Shown: positions 26,307 to 35,382, numbered from the stretch's first letter. The stretch: 64,000 nt of DNA from Arthrobacter sp. Soil762 (GCF_001428335.1 NZ_LMSG01000012.1:126659-190658); one strand, 5' to 3'. Numbers and translations: made by a program. The notes: generated by a model not told the origin, from the letters alone.

Positions 26307-27590
26307 GTGAGTACAAATCTTTCGCGCGTCTTCGTGGCCCGCCTGCTGGGTCTTGATGTCTTTGACCCCTTGGGCGACCGCCTGGGCAGGTTGCGTGATG
26401 TGGTGGTGCTCTCGCGTGGCAGCCGCGGTGCCCCGCACGTGGTGGGTATCGTCGTCGAAGTTCCCGGCAAAAAGCGCGTCTTTGTGCCGATGACACGCAT
26501 TACCTCCATCGACCAGACACAGATCATCTGCACGGGCCTGGTTAACCTCCGGCGCTTTGAGCAGCGCGGCGCGGAGACGCTGGTGGTCGCGGAAATGTTC
26601 GACCGCCGCGTGACGCTCCGTGACGGCAGCGGCGACGCCACCATCGAGGACATCGCCATGGACCAGCACCGGTCCCGCGACTGGTTCGTGAGCAAGCTGT
26701 TCGTCCGCCGGGGCCACTCCCTGTCCCCGCTGAGCCGGCTGCGCCGGAACGAGACCATGATCATCGACTGGGCCGACGCCCTCCAGGGCGCCCGCACTGA
26801 ACCTCAGGCAGCCACGCAGTTCGTGGCCAACCACGAGGACCTCAAACCCGCTGACTTCGCCGAGGCGCTGCAGGAAATGAGCGACAAACGCCGCTTCGAA
26901 GTGGCCAGCGAACTCCAGGATGAACGCCTGGCCGACGTGCTGCAGGAAATGCCCGAAGACGACCAGGTGGAGATCCTCTCCGCCCTCGACGTCGAACGCG
27001 CGGCGGACGTCCTGGAGGAAATGGACCCCGACGACGCCGCCGACCTCCTCGCCGAGCTCCCTTCTGCACAGGCGGAGGAGCTTCTCCGCCTCATGGAACC
27101 CGAAGGCGCCGAGGACGTCAGGCGGCTCCTCGAATACGACGAGGACACGGCCGGTGGCCTGATGACGCCTGTTCCCGTGATCCTCCCGCCGGAGGCAACT
27201 GTCGCCGAGGCACTGGCCCACGTCCGCCGCGAGGAACTCTCCCCCGCCCTCGCCTCGTCCATCTTCATCACCCGGCCCCCATTGGAAACCCCCACTGGAC
27301 GGTTCCTGGGCGTTGTGCACATCCAGCAACTACTCCGCTATCCGCCGCCGGAACCCCTGGGCAACCTCGTGGACAAGAACCTTGAGCCGGTCTCCGACCA
27401 GGCCCACATCAGCGAGGTGGCGCGCACGCTCGCCACCTACAACCTGAACTGTCTTCCCGTGGTCAATGACGCCGGCCGGCTCGTGGGGGCGGTGACTGTT
27501 GATGACGTTTTGGATCATCTGTTGCCGGATGACTGGCGCGCCTATGATGGCGAAGCCCCGATAAGAAAACTGGGAGGCCGCATTGGCTGA
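26307..27590 (+). CDS. MgtE N-terminal/CBS-domain protein without membrane domain
   Basis: The 427-residue protein has a PRC-barrel-like N-terminal part (about residues 10-130), MgtE_N superhelical repeats (DERLADVLQEMPEDDQ..., ERAADVLEEMDPDDAADLL, about 195-285), then the TAGGLMTP junction and a CBS pair to the end. MgtE magnesium channels have these two cytoplasmic domains followed by five helices; here the protein stops after CBS. A Mg2+- or nucleotide-sensing regulatory role is inferred. It starts with GTG; TAGCCT ends 6 nt upstream, suggesting a leaderless mRNA. The next gene overlaps it by 8 nt. Confidence 0.88.
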   Translation: MSTNLSRVFVARLLGLDVFDPLGDRLGRLRDVVVLSRGSRGAPHVVGIVVEVPGKKRVFVPMTRITSIDQTQIICTGLVNLRRFEQRGAETLVVAEMFDRRVTLRDGSGDATIEDIAMDQHRSRDWFVSKLFVRRGHSLSPLSRLRRNETMIIDWADALQGARTEPQAATQFVANHEDLKPADFAEALQEMSDKRRFEVASELQDERLADVLQEMPEDDQVEILSALDVERAADVLEEMDPDDAADLLAELPSAQAEELLRLMEPEGAEDVRRLLEYDEDTAGGLMTPVPVILPPEATVAEALAHVRREELSPALASSIFITRPPLETPTGRFLGVVHIQQLLRYPPPEPLGNLVDKNLEPVSDQAHISEVARTLATYNLNCLPVVNDAGRLVGAVTVDDVLDHLLPDDWRAYDGEAPIRKLGGRIG

Positions 27591-28338
27591 CACCGGCGCC
27601 CCCAAGAATCCCAGCAAGAAGGCGGCGGCCAAGGGCGGACTCGACACACCCCTGAGTGGCCGCCAGCGCATCCTGCCGAAGTTCTCCCCCGACCCGGATG
27701 CATTCGGCCATGCGACGGAAGGCTTCGCCCGGTTTATGGGCACGCCGCAGTTCCTGGTCTATATGACGGTCTTCGTCGTCATCTGGCTGGTCTGGAACAC
27801 GTGGGCACCGGCGGAGTGGCAGTTCGATTCGCGCCTCCTGGGCTACACCCTCCTGACACTAATGCTTTCGCTGCAAGCCTCCTACGCGGCCCCGCTGCTG
27901 CTGCTGGCCCAGAACCGGCAGGACGACCGCGACCGGGTCTCCCTCCAGCAGGATCGCCAACAGGCGGCACGCAACCTGGCCGACACCGAGTACCTGACCC
28001 GGGAGCTGGCGTCGCTGAGGATCGCCCTGCGTGAGGTTGCCACCCGCGACTACGTCCGGGCCGAACTACGGACACTCCTCGAGGACATGTTGGAAGCGCA
28101 GGAGGAACTGCGGACCCACGATCCCGCCGGATCCGGCAGCCACGAGTCCCCGCGTGAGAAGGTCAAGGAAAAGCTGAAGGAAAAGCGCGACAAACAGCGG
28201 AACCCCCGCACGCAGCAGATTCCCAAGGTCAAACCCAGCCATGTCGCCAAGGACGTCGTCGCCAAGGACACGGCCGCTACCGACCCCGCAGTCCAGGACC
28301 CGGCCGTCCCCAAGCACATCCCCACCACCGAAAGCTGA
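27583..28338 (+). CDS. DUF1003 membrane protein
   Basis: The 251-residue protein has two membrane helices (FLVYMTVFVVIWLVWNTW and LLGYTLLTLMLSLQASYAAPLLLLA) followed by NRQDDRDR, the DUF1003 signature, then a coiled, charged region and a Lys/Asp-rich tail. Its function is unknown. The TTG start at 27583 has GGGAGG 6 nt upstream and overlaps the MgtE-like gene by 8 nt, so the two are translationally coupled. It might provide a membrane partner for the upstream MgtE-like module, but that is inference from gene order only. Confidence 0.88.
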   Translation: MADTGAPKNPSKKAAAKGGLDTPLSGRQRILPKFSPDPDAFGHATEGFARFMGTPQFLVYMTVFVVIWLVWNTWAPAEWQFDSRLLGYTLLTLMLSLQASYAAPLLLLAQNRQDDRDRVSLQQDRQQAARNLADTEYLTRELASLRIALREVATRDYVRAELRTLLEDMLEAQEELRTHDPAGSGSHESPREKVKEKLKEKRDKQRNPRTQQIPKVKPSHVAKDVVAKDTAATDPAVQDPAVPKHIPTTES

Positions 28339-28349
28339 GCCCCGCCCGC

Positions 28350-29477
28350 ATGAGCGCCTCCCTGGAGCAGGCAGTCCACGCTGCGCTGGCCACCGTGATC
28401 GATCCTGAACTCCGCCGTCCCATCACGGAACTGGGCATGGTGGAGTCCGTGGATGTCGCTGCGGACGGCCGGGTCAGGCTGGCTGTCCTGCTGACCATCG
28501 CGGGCTGCCCCCTGCGCGGGACCATTACCGCAGACTCCGAGAAGGCGCTGTCCGCAGTTCCGGGCGTGACCGGCGTCGAGGTTGAACTGAAAGTGATGAA
28601 CCAGGCCCAGCGGGACGCCCTGAAGGAACAGCTCCGCGGCGCCTCCGGGCAGCGCGGGATTCCGTTTAACGAGCCGGGGTCCCTGACCAAGGTGTTCGCG
28701 GTGGCAAGCGGCAAGGGTGGGGTGGGCAAGTCATCGCTGACCGTCAACCTTGCCTGCGCCCTGGCCGCCCAAGGCCTCCGTGTGGGCATTGTGGACGCCG
28801 ACGTCCATGGCTTCTCGGTTCCGGCCCTGATGGGCATCACGCAGGCGCCCACCCGGGTGGATGACATGATCCTGCCGCCGGTGGCCTACGGCGTAAAAGT
28901 GATTTCCATCGGTATGTTCGTCGCCGGAAACCAGCCGGTTGCCTGGCGTGGGCCGATGCTCCACCGGGCCCTGGAACAGTTCCTGACGGACGTCTACTTC
29001 GGCGACCTCGACGCCCTGTTCCTCGACCTGCCGCCCGGCACCGGTGACATCGCGATTTCGGTGGCCCAGTTGCTGCCGAAGGCTGAGATCCTGGTGGTCA
29101 CCACACCCCAGGCCGCAGCTGCCGACGTCGCCGAGCGCGCCGGTGCCATCGCCACCCAGACAGGTCAGACGGTGGCCGGCGTCATCGAGAACATGTCATA
29201 CCTGGAAATGCCCGACGGCGGAAGGATGGAGCTGTTCGGAAGCGGCGGTGGGGCGGTCCTCGCCGAACGGCTCACAACGACGGTGGGCACCGATGTGCCG
29301 CTCCTGGGACAGATTCCGCTGGACATCCTGTTGCGGGAAGGCGGCGACGCCGGCGCGCCCATCGTGCTTGGCCGGCCAGAGACTCCGGCGGCCATTGCAC
29401 TCACCGAAATTGCCGGAAAACTTGCTGCCAGGCCCAGGGGCCTGACGGGGATGAAGCTGGGGCTGCAGCCGCGTTAA
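28350..29477 (+). CDS. mrp: Mrp/ApbC/NBP35-family P-loop ATPase (iron-sulfur carrier type)
   Basis: The 375-residue protein has an N-terminal MIP18/DUF59 domain (VIDPELRRPITELGMV) and a P-loop ATPase domain with the deviant Walker A GKGGVGKSS, DADVHGFSVP and LDLPPGTGD. Members load or transfer Fe-S clusters. The CPHC cluster-binding motif that normally follows IENMS in other bacteria is absent here: the text reads SYLEMPDGGRMELFG. It is 11 nt after the DUF1003 gene and faces tatB. Confidence 0.92.
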   Translation: MSASLEQAVHAALATVIDPELRRPITELGMVESVDVAADGRVRLAVLLTIAGCPLRGTITADSEKALSAVPGVTGVEVELKVMNQAQRDALKEQLRGASGQRGIPFNEPGSLTKVFAVASGKGGVGKSSLTVNLACALAAQGLRVGIVDADVHGFSVPALMGITQAPTRVDDMILPPVAYGVKVISIGMFVAGNQPVAWRGPMLHRALEQFLTDVYFGDLDALFLDLPPGTGDIAISVAQLLPKAEILVVTTPQAAAADVAERAGAIATQTGQTVAGVIENMSYLEMPDGGRMELFGSGGGAVLAERLTTTVGTDVPLLGQIPLDILLREGGDAGAPIVLGRPETPAAIALTEIAGKLAARPRGLTGMKLGLQPR

Positions 29478-29482
29478 CGCAA

Positions 29483-29503
29483 CGCTGCCCACCAGAGGCA
29501 GCG
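29483..29503. terminator. Hairpin between mrp and tatB
   Basis: CGCTGCC (29483-29489) and GGCAGCG (29497-29503) form a 7-bp stem with a 7-nt loop in the 30-bp gap between two convergent genes. It is short but well placed. Confidence 0.55.
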
Positions 29504-29507
29504 GGGC

Positions 29508-29918
29508 CTAGGTGGCTTCGGTGTCGAACGGCGCGGGTTCGCCCGGAGGCAGCGACTGGACTACTCGTTCCGGACGGGAGGGAGCCGCCCCGCCCTTGGC
29601 AACCGCCCCTGCACCGGCAACGGCAGCCACGGCGGCCGGAGCGCCGGCACTGACGGGTTTAGCGTCGTCGTCCAGGAGGGCTTCCTTGATGATGCGCCGC
29701 GGATCATACTGGCGGGGATCGTATTTCTTCCAGTCGACATCGTCGATGTCGATGCCCACTTCTTCCTTGATCTGCTCCCGTGCACCGGAGGCCATCCGGC
29801 GGACTTCCTTCACAAGATTCGCAAGTTTCTGGGTGTATTCGGGCAGGCGCTGGGGACCGATCACCAGGATGCCGATGATCAGCAGGAGGAAGAACTCCGG
29901 GCCGTTGATTCCAAACAC
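29508..29918 (-). CDS. tatB: Sec-independent translocase subunit TatB
   Basis: The 136-residue protein begins with the single helix FGINGPEFFLLLIIGILVIGP followed by QRLPEYTQKLANLVKEVRR, the TatA/B hinge and amphipathic helix. The N-terminal FGI-GPEF form and the long polar C-terminal region indicate TatB. It recognises twin-arginine precursors at the membrane. The gene lies downstream of the anti-sigma gene and next to mrp, an order seen in mycobacteria. Confidence 0.9.
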   Translation of the reverse strand: MFGINGPEFFLLLIIGILVIGPQRLPEYTQKLANLVKEVRRMASGAREQIKEEVGIDIDDVDWKKYDPRQYDPRRIIKEALLDDDAKPVSAGAPAAVAAVAGAGAVAKGGAAPSRPERVVQSLPPGEPAPFDTEAT

Positions 29919-29987
29919 TTTAGGAAGATTACCCTCTCCGGAGCCCCGCTGACGATTCCTGCCCGCCAGCGTCGCAAAGTGCCTGCA

Positions 29988-30881
29988 TCACGGAGCCAGC
30001 ATCTCCCCGAGTTTGCGGATTCCCCGCTCCAACCGGGCCCCGGGAGAGTCGTCCGCCGCGGTCACCGGGGAGGCGGCAGGCGCGGTGCTGGCACCCGCGT
30101 TAATTCCTTCTACGGCGAGGACGCTGAGCCGCTGCAGCACTGGGACGGCGTCATCGGCCTGCTCCGCCGGGAGGTCTGACTCAACAGTGAAAGTTCCTGC
30201 AGTGGTCTCCACGGTGGCCGTCCAGGGCGCCAGGCTGCTGACCAGCAGTTTCCCCCCGTTCTCACCGGAGTTCTGTTCGGAGTTGTGCTGGGCGTCCTGA
30301 CCCGACTGCTGCTGGGCGTCCATGGGATGCTGTTCCACGATCGTGGCATAGTGTTGCCCATCAGTCAGGTGCATTTCCACCGCCGGCCGCCCGTCAATTG
30401 TTATGGCATTTGCGCTCCGGATGTGGAAGCCAAGTTGCTCCAGTTCCGGACAGACCCAGCCTTCAGAGCGTAGGGCCAACAACTGCGGAGCACTGATCTC
30501 CCTGCCGTCGGCCGGTAGCTGGGCCGTATGCTGCACCAGGCTCCCGTTGATGGCCGATTGGGCGACGGGCAGGCTGTCCCCCGCCAGCGCAAACGCGCTG
30601 ACGGCAAGGATTCCAGCGGCTGCTGCTGTCCCACCGGCGGCAAGTGCCACGGCTCGCGCGGCCCGGTACGGGCTCGGGACTGGCTCGGCCGCGGCCGCGA
30701 GCAGCTGCGTCCTGACCAGCAGCCGGGCCGTCAGGTCCTCGCTGGCAGGCGGCACGGCCGCGTCACGGAGCCGCTCGATGTACTGGCGTTCACGCTTCAG
30801 CGCCGCTGCACATTCTGCGCAGGTCAGCACGTGGTCGGCGCCGCGGTGATGCCGGCGGCCGAAGGGGTTCTGGGGCGTCAT
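29988..30881 (-). CDS. Zinc-binding anti-sigma factor (RseA/ZAS type) with extracytoplasmic domain
   Basis: From the ATG at 30881 the protein has 297 residues. It carries the ZAS motif His17-x3-Cys21-x2-Cys24, one membrane helix (ALAAGGTAAAAGILAVSAFALA, about 80-105) and an extracytoplasmic domain that contains SEGWVCPELEQLGF. It should hold the sigma factor encoded just upstream inactive until stress. It starts 8 nt after the sigma stop. The longer frame to 31076 overlaps the sigma gene and is not used. Confidence 0.87.
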   Translation of the reverse strand: MTPQNPFGRRHHRGADHVLTCAECAAALKRERQYIERLRDAAVPPASEDLTARLLVRTQLLAAAAEPVPSPYRAARAVALAAGGTAAAAGILAVSAFALAGDSLPVAQSAINGSLVQHTAQLPADGREISAPQLLALRSEGWVCPELEQLGFHIRSANAITIDGRPAVEMHLTDGQHYATIVEQHPMDAQQQSGQDAQHNSEQNSGENGGKLLVSSLAPWTATVETTAGTFTVESDLPAEQADDAVPVLQRLSVLAVEGINAGASTAPAASPVTAADDSPGARLERGIRKLGEMLAP

Positions 30882-30889
30882 GGTGCCGA

Positions 30890-31507
30890 TCAGAGGATGC
30901 CGGCGATGCGCGGCAGCGAAAGCTTCGGCGTACGTCCTTGCTGTGGCCTGGGATCGCGATGGGCCAGCTTTTCGCGCAGCATGGTCCGGCCCCGGTGGAT
31001 ACGGGAACGGACGGTACCCAGTTTGACGCCGAGTGCAGCGGCCACTTCGTCGTAGGACAGGCCTTCCAGGTCGCAAAGCACGACGGCGGCGCGGAAGTCC
31101 GGGGGCAGCTCCTCCAAGGCAGCCTGCACATCGAGGTCCAGGTTGTTGTGTTCGAAGCTCTGTTCCGGTCCGGGTTCACGCCCGGGGATCCGGGACTCGG
31201 CGTCTTCGGCCAGCGCGTCAAACCGGATGCGGGTTTTCCGGCGCGCCTGGTCCAGGAACAGGTTGGTCGTGATGCGGTGCAGCCAGCCATCCAGTGTCCC
31301 TGGCTTGAAATTCTCCAGTGACCGGAAGACGCGGACGAACACCTCCTGGGTGAGGTCCTCGGCGTCGAACTTGTTCCCCGTCAGGCGGTACGCCAGCCGG
31401 TAGACCTTGGCGGAGTGGTTGGCCACCACTTCCTCCCAGGTGGGCCTGACCCATACAGCGGCGGAATCTTGCGTCGCAGGGACAGGCGCCATACCTGATG
31501 CTGACAT
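30890..31507 (-). CDS. sigE: ECF sigma factor, SigE-like
   Basis: The 205-residue protein has sigma region 2 ([26 protein letters not shown] ... [21 protein letters not shown]) and region 4 ([41 protein letters not shown]). It directs envelope or redox stress transcription. In mycobacteria sigE is followed by rseA, htrA and tatB, with an O-methyltransferase divergent; here the order is the same except that no htrA gene is present. I found no convincing ECF-type autoregulatory promoter in the 227-bp upstream region. Confidence 0.92.
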   Translation of the reverse strand: MSASGMAPVPATQDSAAVWVRPTWEEVVANHSAKVYRLAYRLTGNKFDAEDLTQEVFVRVFRSLENFKPGTLDGWLHRITTNLFLDQARRKTRIRFDALAEDAESRIPGREPGPEQSFEHNNLDLDVQAALEELPPDFRAAVVLCDLEGLSYDEVAAALGVKLGTVRSRIHRGRTMLREKLAHRDPRPQQGRTPKLSLPRIAGIL

Positions 31508-31734
31508 CGTCCACTCCCATCGTGGATTGCTATCGCCCGGATACTGTTGACATCTCTTGTTCGGCGCCGATCACCTCACGGATGACCGGATATCCATCAT
31601 TTCAAAGTTGGCTGGGAATTTCCTGACCGGGGCGGTTCTTCAGCCAGAGGCACAACGATTCCCTTCCGCGGCTGGCACCCCCGCACACAGTAGGCTGTAC
31701 TAAACACTCCCCTGCCGCCCAGAAAGCGAATCAC
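31508..31734. promoter_or_regulatory. Divergent region between sigE and the O-methyltransferase
   Basis: This 227-bp gap holds a TAGGCT -10 candidate (around 31692-31697) for the O-methyltransferase with a leader of about 35 nt. A GGGAATTTCC run near 31612 resembles an ECF -35 box, but the following GTT is 15 nt away, not the expected 17-19, so I do not call it. A TTGACA occurs near 31550 without a matching -10. Confidence 0.35.
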
Positions 31735-32367
31735 ATGAGCGCCGACAAATCCACGAGCTGGTCCTATGCAGAAGATCTGCCCGCAGAGGATGAGGTTATG
31801 CTTCGTGCCAGGGAGCGCTCTTTCGAACTGGGCGTGACGCCCATCGGCGCAGGTGTTGGTGCGGTCCTGACGGTGTTGGCTGCGGGCTCGAAGGCCCAGA
31901 CCGCCGTCGAAATCGGCACAGGCGCGGGTGTCTCGGGCGTATGCATCCTGCGGGGGCTCGGACCGCAGGCCGTGCTGACCACCATCGACGTGGACGTCGA
32001 ACATCTGAAGGCGGCACGTGAAGCTTTTTCGGAGGCCGGAAGTCCGGCCAACCGCACCCGTACCATTTCCGGCCGCGCCGGTGATGTCCTCCCGCGCCTG
32101 ACCGACTCCGCTTATGACCTGGTGTTCGTTGATGCCGACAAGCCCGGCCTGCCCGGCTACGTGGAACAGGCCGTCCGGCTCCTGAAGGCCGGCGGGCTGC
32201 TCATCATTAACGACGCACTGGACAAGGACCGCGTGGCCAACCCGGCTGTCCGGGAGTCCAACACGGTGGTGCTCCGCCAGGTGGGCAAGGCAATCCGCGA
32301 CGACGACCGCTTGGCGTCCGCGATGCTTCCCACGGGCGACGGCCTGCTGGTCGCGGTTAAGAAGTAG
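31735..32367 (+). CDS. SAM-dependent O-methyltransferase (CCoAOMT family)
   Basis: The 210-residue protein has the SAM-binding VEIGTGAGVSGV, TIDVDVEHLKAA, YDLVFVDADK and LIINDAL segments of the caffeoyl-CoA O-methyltransferase-like family. The substrate is unknown; a similar gene lies divergent from sigE in mycobacteria. The ATG at 31735 follows AAAGCGAATCAC, a weak ribosome site. A strong bidirectional terminator follows. Confidence 0.9.
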   Translation: MSADKSTSWSYAEDLPAEDEVMLRARERSFELGVTPIGAGVGAVLTVLAAGSKAQTAVEIGTGAGVSGVCILRGLGPQAVLTTIDVDVEHLKAAREAFSEAGSPANRTRTISGRAGDVLPRLTDSAYDLVFVDADKPGLPGYVEQAVRLLKAGGLLIINDALDKDRVANPAVRESNTVVLRQVGKAIRDDDRLASAMLPTGDGLLVAVKK

Positions 32368-32382
32368 ATCCACAGCAAATAA

Positions 32383-32418
32383 GCCAAGGTCCGCAGCGGG
32401 TTGGCTGCGGACCTTGGC
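32383..32418. terminator. Bidirectional terminator
   Basis: GCCAAGGTCCGCAGC (32383-32397) and GCTGCGGACCTTGGC (32404-32418) form a perfect 15-bp stem with a 6-nt loop between the O-methyltransferase and DUF3117 genes. Confidence 0.88.
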
Positions 32419-32450
32419 CCTGCGGGATTATTCGGCAACGCCGAACAGGA

Positions 32451-32618
32451 TTATTCAGTCACGCCGACGAGGCATTCCTTAAGGTTGGCCGCCTCCGCAG
32501 CGTTCAGTTCCACCACAAGCCGTCCGCCGCCTTCGAGCGGTACGCGCATGATCAGGCTGCGGCCCTCTTTGGTGACTTCCATAGGGCCGTCGCCGGTGCG
32601 TGGTTTCATAGCCGCCAT
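32451..32618 (-). CDS. DUF3117 family small protein
   Basis: The 55-residue protein begins MAAMKPRTGDGPMEVTKEG and contains MRVPLEGGGRLVVEL, the highly conserved actinobacterial DUF3117 sequence. Its function is unknown. The ATG at 32618 is preferred over 32636 because the upstream ATGGAGGGG contains the likely ribosome site and family members start at MAAMKPR. Confidence 0.9.
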   Translation of the reverse strand: MAAMKPRTGDGPMEVTKEGRSLIMRVPLEGGGRLVVELNAAEAANLKECLVGVTE

Positions 32619-32853
32619 GAGGAATTTCCCCTCCATTTAGTCCCAGGACATATCAGCCCGGATGGGCTGTGTCCGCATGGTCAAATCAAGCCGCTATGGC
32701 GGCCCGTACTGATGCCGCCATGGCTGAACATTTCTGAATGCTTTCTGTCCCTGCTTACTTACTATTATCCCGTAATGACCCGCACGTAGCTAATCGATGG
32801 ACATTTACGGCCGCGTCGGATTCCCCAATCCGCCGGCCAGGCGCCGCCCGCGA
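32619..32853. other. Intergenic region upstream of DUF3117
   Basis: This 235-bp gap between DUF3117 and the PIG-V-like gene contains two small hairpins (CAGCCC/GGGCTG near 32655-32670 and GCCGC/GCGGC near 32690-32703) that could lie in the DUF3117 leader, and a TAATAG -10-like box near 32767 on the minus strand. I see no additional gene. Confidence 0.4.
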
Positions 32854-34101
32854 TCACGGCGGATAATCGCCGCCGCCCGGAAGCTGCGCCCATGCCCACA
32901 GCCAGACGATCCACACGATCTGGAGCAGGACAAACATCGTCAGGACCGTGCCACGGTATGCCTTCGACTGGGACAAGAGCGCGGCAGCCAGGGCCAACGG
33001 GAACAGCGGGAGCAGCATCCGGAAAGTACTGGTCTGGGGGTGGAGGAACACCAGGAGGTAGCCCATGTAGCAGGCGCACCACAAGCGCAGTTCCACACCA
33101 AGCCGGACCACCGGCGGGGAGAGCAGCAGGAGCGCAAAGAGGCCCGCAAAGACGAATGGCGCCACGATCCCCAGGACGGGGCCAAAGAGGTCGACGCCGG
33201 TGTCGAACCAGGGCTTGAACGGCACCAGGTCGTGGCCGCGCCACACTGTTTCGGTTTTGGTGTACGCCTCGATGTCCCCGGTGGCGGCCCAGGCCGCTGC
33301 CGGCCACAGCAGGGCAGAGGCGCCGCACACCACGGTTAGGCCCGCCAGGGACGCCAGCTCCCCGAGGCTGTGGGTGCCCGGCCGCTCCTCGCGCCCCCGT
33401 TCGACCAGTCGCCAGAGGAAGAGAAGCCCCACCATGGCGGCAAAGGGAACGCCCACGGGTCGGGAGAGGCACAGCAGCAGGACCACCGGCATGGCAACGA
33501 AATAATGACGCCTGATGACGAGCAGCAGGGCGGTGGCCAGCAGGAGGACTGTAAGGGGCTCCGCGTACGGGACTTGGAGAATGGCGGACACCGGAAAGGT
33601 CGCGAAGAATGCCACGCCCCAAAGCGCCGCTGTGTGCGAAGCCTTGTGCCTGAACAGGCAGTACAAAACCAGTGCCGCACCCAACCCCGCCAGCATGGCG
33701 ACGACCGTCAGCGCCACGGCAGGGCTGATTCCGGTCAGGTCTGCGAGCGCACGGCCCAGGGCCGGGAAGAGCGGATAGAAGGCCCACGCATTTTCCTGCA
33801 CGTTGCCGGCGGCATCCGTTGGAAGCGGTGAGGGATAACCGTCCGTGATGATCCGGCCGTACCATCGCGCGTCCCAGATATTGATGAAGTTCCAGTAGTC
33901 AGGGCCGGCCGGAAACCACGGGTTGGGTCCTTGGTGCAGGGCTGCTGCCATAAAGATGCAGGCGCTGACCAGCCGGGCAGTGGCGTAGAGGGCGGCAACC
34001 TGCAGCCACCAGGGCCAGCGTTGGACCGCCCACATGGCGCGGGCGCCGAATGCGGTGATCAACGCCGTCGGGCCCGTCCGGTCCCCAGTGTCAGTGCTCA
34101 A
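32854..34101 (-). CDS. PIG-V-like membrane glycosyltransferase
   Basis: The 415-residue polytopic membrane protein has [17 protein letters not shown] and [12 protein letters not shown], segments typical of PIG-V/mannosyltransferase-like GT-C proteins, in which an acidic residue in the first outer loop (WDARWY) is catalytic. At least nine hydrophobic helices follow. It probably transfers a sugar, likely mannose from a polyprenyl donor, outside the membrane. Its ATG overlaps the stop of the DivIVA-like gene (ATGA). Confidence 0.82.
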   Translation of the reverse strand: MSTDTGDRTGPTALITAFGARAMWAVQRWPWWLQVAALYATARLVSACIFMAAALHQGPNPWFPAGPDYWNFINIWDARWYGRIITDGYPSPLPTDAAGNVQENAWAFYPLFPALGRALADLTGISPAVALTVVAMLAGLGAALVLYCLFRHKASHTAALWGVAFFATFPVSAILQVPYAEPLTVLLLATALLLVIRRHYFVAMPVVLLLCLSRPVGVPFAAMVGLLFLWRLVERGREERPGTHSLGELASLAGLTVVCGASALLWPAAAWAATGDIEAYTKTETVWRGHDLVPFKPWFDTGVDLFGPVLGIVAPFVFAGLFALLLLSPPVVRLGVELRLWCACYMGYLLVFLHPQTSTFRMLLPLFPLALAAALLSQSKAYRGTVLTMFVLLQIVWIVWLWAWAQLPGGGDYPP

Positions 34102-34496
34102 GCGCCGGCCTCCGGGCGCGCCGCCCGTTCCGATTCCAGCAGCCGTGCCCGGAGCCTGCCCATTTCTTCGTCTTTGGCCGCGATCTGGTCCCGCAGTTCG
34201 TCGAGGACCTCGTCCACCTGATCCATCCGGTACCCACGCAGGCCGAGGGAGAAGCGGACCCGGTCGACGTCGGCCGGGGCAGCGTCCGCGGGCAGCAGCA
34301 CCGGCGGAAGGTTGGCGGGCGGCTGCCCGAACCCCGGGTAGAGAATCGGATTCTCCAGGACCTCAGAGCCCGTGGCCGGTTCACTGCCCCGGCGGAGGCT
34401 GCGCAGAATGCCGCGGCGGCCACCGGCGCCTGCCCACAGGGTGGCGGCGATCAGCACGATGGCGAGGTAGACCAGGAAAAAACTCACAGCACCCAT
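34098..34496 (-). CDS. DivIVA-domain membrane-anchored protein
   Basis: The 132-residue protein has one N-terminal membrane helix ([21 protein letters not shown]), a basic segment, a Pro-rich linker, then the short DivIVA-like motif [36 protein letters not shown] forming a coiled coil. Similar proteins lie next to DUF3117 and LOG genes in mycobacteria. A link to polar growth or cell-wall synthesis is inferred. It follows the LOG gene by 23 nt and overlaps the PIG-V-like gene. Confidence 0.85.
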   Translation of the reverse strand: MGAVSFFLVYLAIVLIAATLWAGAGGRRGILRSLRRGSEPATGSEVLENPILYPGFGQPPANLPPVLLPADAAPADVDRVRFSLGLRGYRMDQVDEVLDELRDQIAAKDEEMGRLRARLLESERAARPEAGA

Positions 34497-34519
34497 CGTG
34501 CCAGATATGGGCCGACGGC

Positions 34520-35302
34520 CTATTCGGGCCGTTGCTCGCCGTTGGTGGAAACCGGGGGCGTCCAGTGCAGCACCAGTTGCACTGCTTCGGCGGGATCATC
34601 CACCACCTGGATGAGGTCCAGGTCCTTTGCGGAGACCATTCCCTCGGCCACGAGGGTGCCCTTGATCCATTCGATCATCGGCCCCCAGAAGTCGACGCCG
34701 AGGAGCACGATCGGGAAGGAGGTAACCTTCCGGGTCTGGACCAGGACCATGGCTTCGAAGAGTTCATCCAATGTCCCCAGCCCACCGGGAAGAACGATGA
34801 ATCCCTGGGCATATTTGACGAACATAGTCTTCCGGGCGAAGAAGTAGCGAAAGTTAATGCCGAGGTCCACCCACTGGTTCAGGCCCTGTTCGAAGGGCAA
34901 TTCAATGCCCAGGCCGACGGAGACGCCGTTGCCTTCCACGGTGCCGCGGTTGGCGGCCTCCATGGAGCCCGGACCGCCGCCGGTAATGACGGCCACGCCC
35001 GCGGCTGCCAGCTTCCGGCCTACTTCCATGCCCATTTCGTAGTACGGGCTGCCGGGCTTGGTGCGCGCCGAGCCGAAGACACTGACGGCGGGCCCCAGAT
35101 CGGCAAGCGCGCCGAACCCCTCGACGAACTCGCTCTGGATCCGGAGGACACGCCAGGGGTCCGAATGGACGAACTGTCCTGCGCCCTTGGTATCAAGCAA
35201 ATGCTGGTCGGACATTTCCACAGCCGCCTGCTTGCGACGGAGTTCAAGGGGCCCCTTACGGCGCGGCTGGGAAGTTTTGGCCGGATCTGCGTTGATGCTC
35301 AT
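34520..35302 (-). CDS. LOG-family protein (TIGR00730; cytokinin-type phosphoribohydrolase fold)
   Basis: The 260-residue protein has [16 protein letters not shown] and [14 protein letters not shown], the two nucleotide-binding motifs of the LOG/lysine-decarboxylase-like family, after a basic N terminus of about 45 residues. Members cleave ribose phosphate from (modified) AMP; the physiological substrate here is unknown. TAGCCT (35314-35309) ends 6 nt before the ATG with no Shine-Dalgarno, so the three-gene operon probably has a leaderless first message. Confidence 0.9.
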   Translation of the reverse strand: MSINADPAKTSQPRRKGPLELRRKQAAVEMSDQHLLDTKGAGQFVHSDPWRVLRIQSEFVEGFGALADLGPAVSVFGSARTKPGSPYYEMGMEVGRKLAAAGVAVITGGGPGSMEAANRGTVEGNGVSVGLGIELPFEQGLNQWVDLGINFRYFFARKTMFVKYAQGFIVLPGGLGTLDELFEAMVLVQTRKVTSFPIVLLGVDFWGPMIEWIKGTLVAEGMVSAKDLDLIQVVDDPAEAVQLVLHWTPPVSTNGEQRPE

Positions 35303-35350
35303 CCCCCAAGGCTAATGCCAAGGCCAGCGTGCCTGTGGCAGGTATCTCTT

Positions 35351-35382
35351 GAATCACGATCCGCGCGAACTTGGCGTGATTC
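35351..35382 (+). promoter_or_regulatory. Inverted repeat at the glutamate-importer promoter
   Basis: GAATCACG (35351-35358) and CGTGATTC (35375-35382) are perfect 8-bp arms 16 nt apart. The right arm abuts the expected -35 position for the TAGATT -10 at 35407-35412, which itself ends 7 nt before the ATP-binding gene's ATG. The layout suggests an operator for a dimeric regulator, identity unknown. Confidence 0.55.

Noticed and set aside
31611..31640. GGGAAT...GTT as an ECF (SigE/SigH-type) promoter
   Set aside because: The spacing is 15 nt, shorter than the expected 17-19, and it points toward the O-methyltransferase, not sigE.
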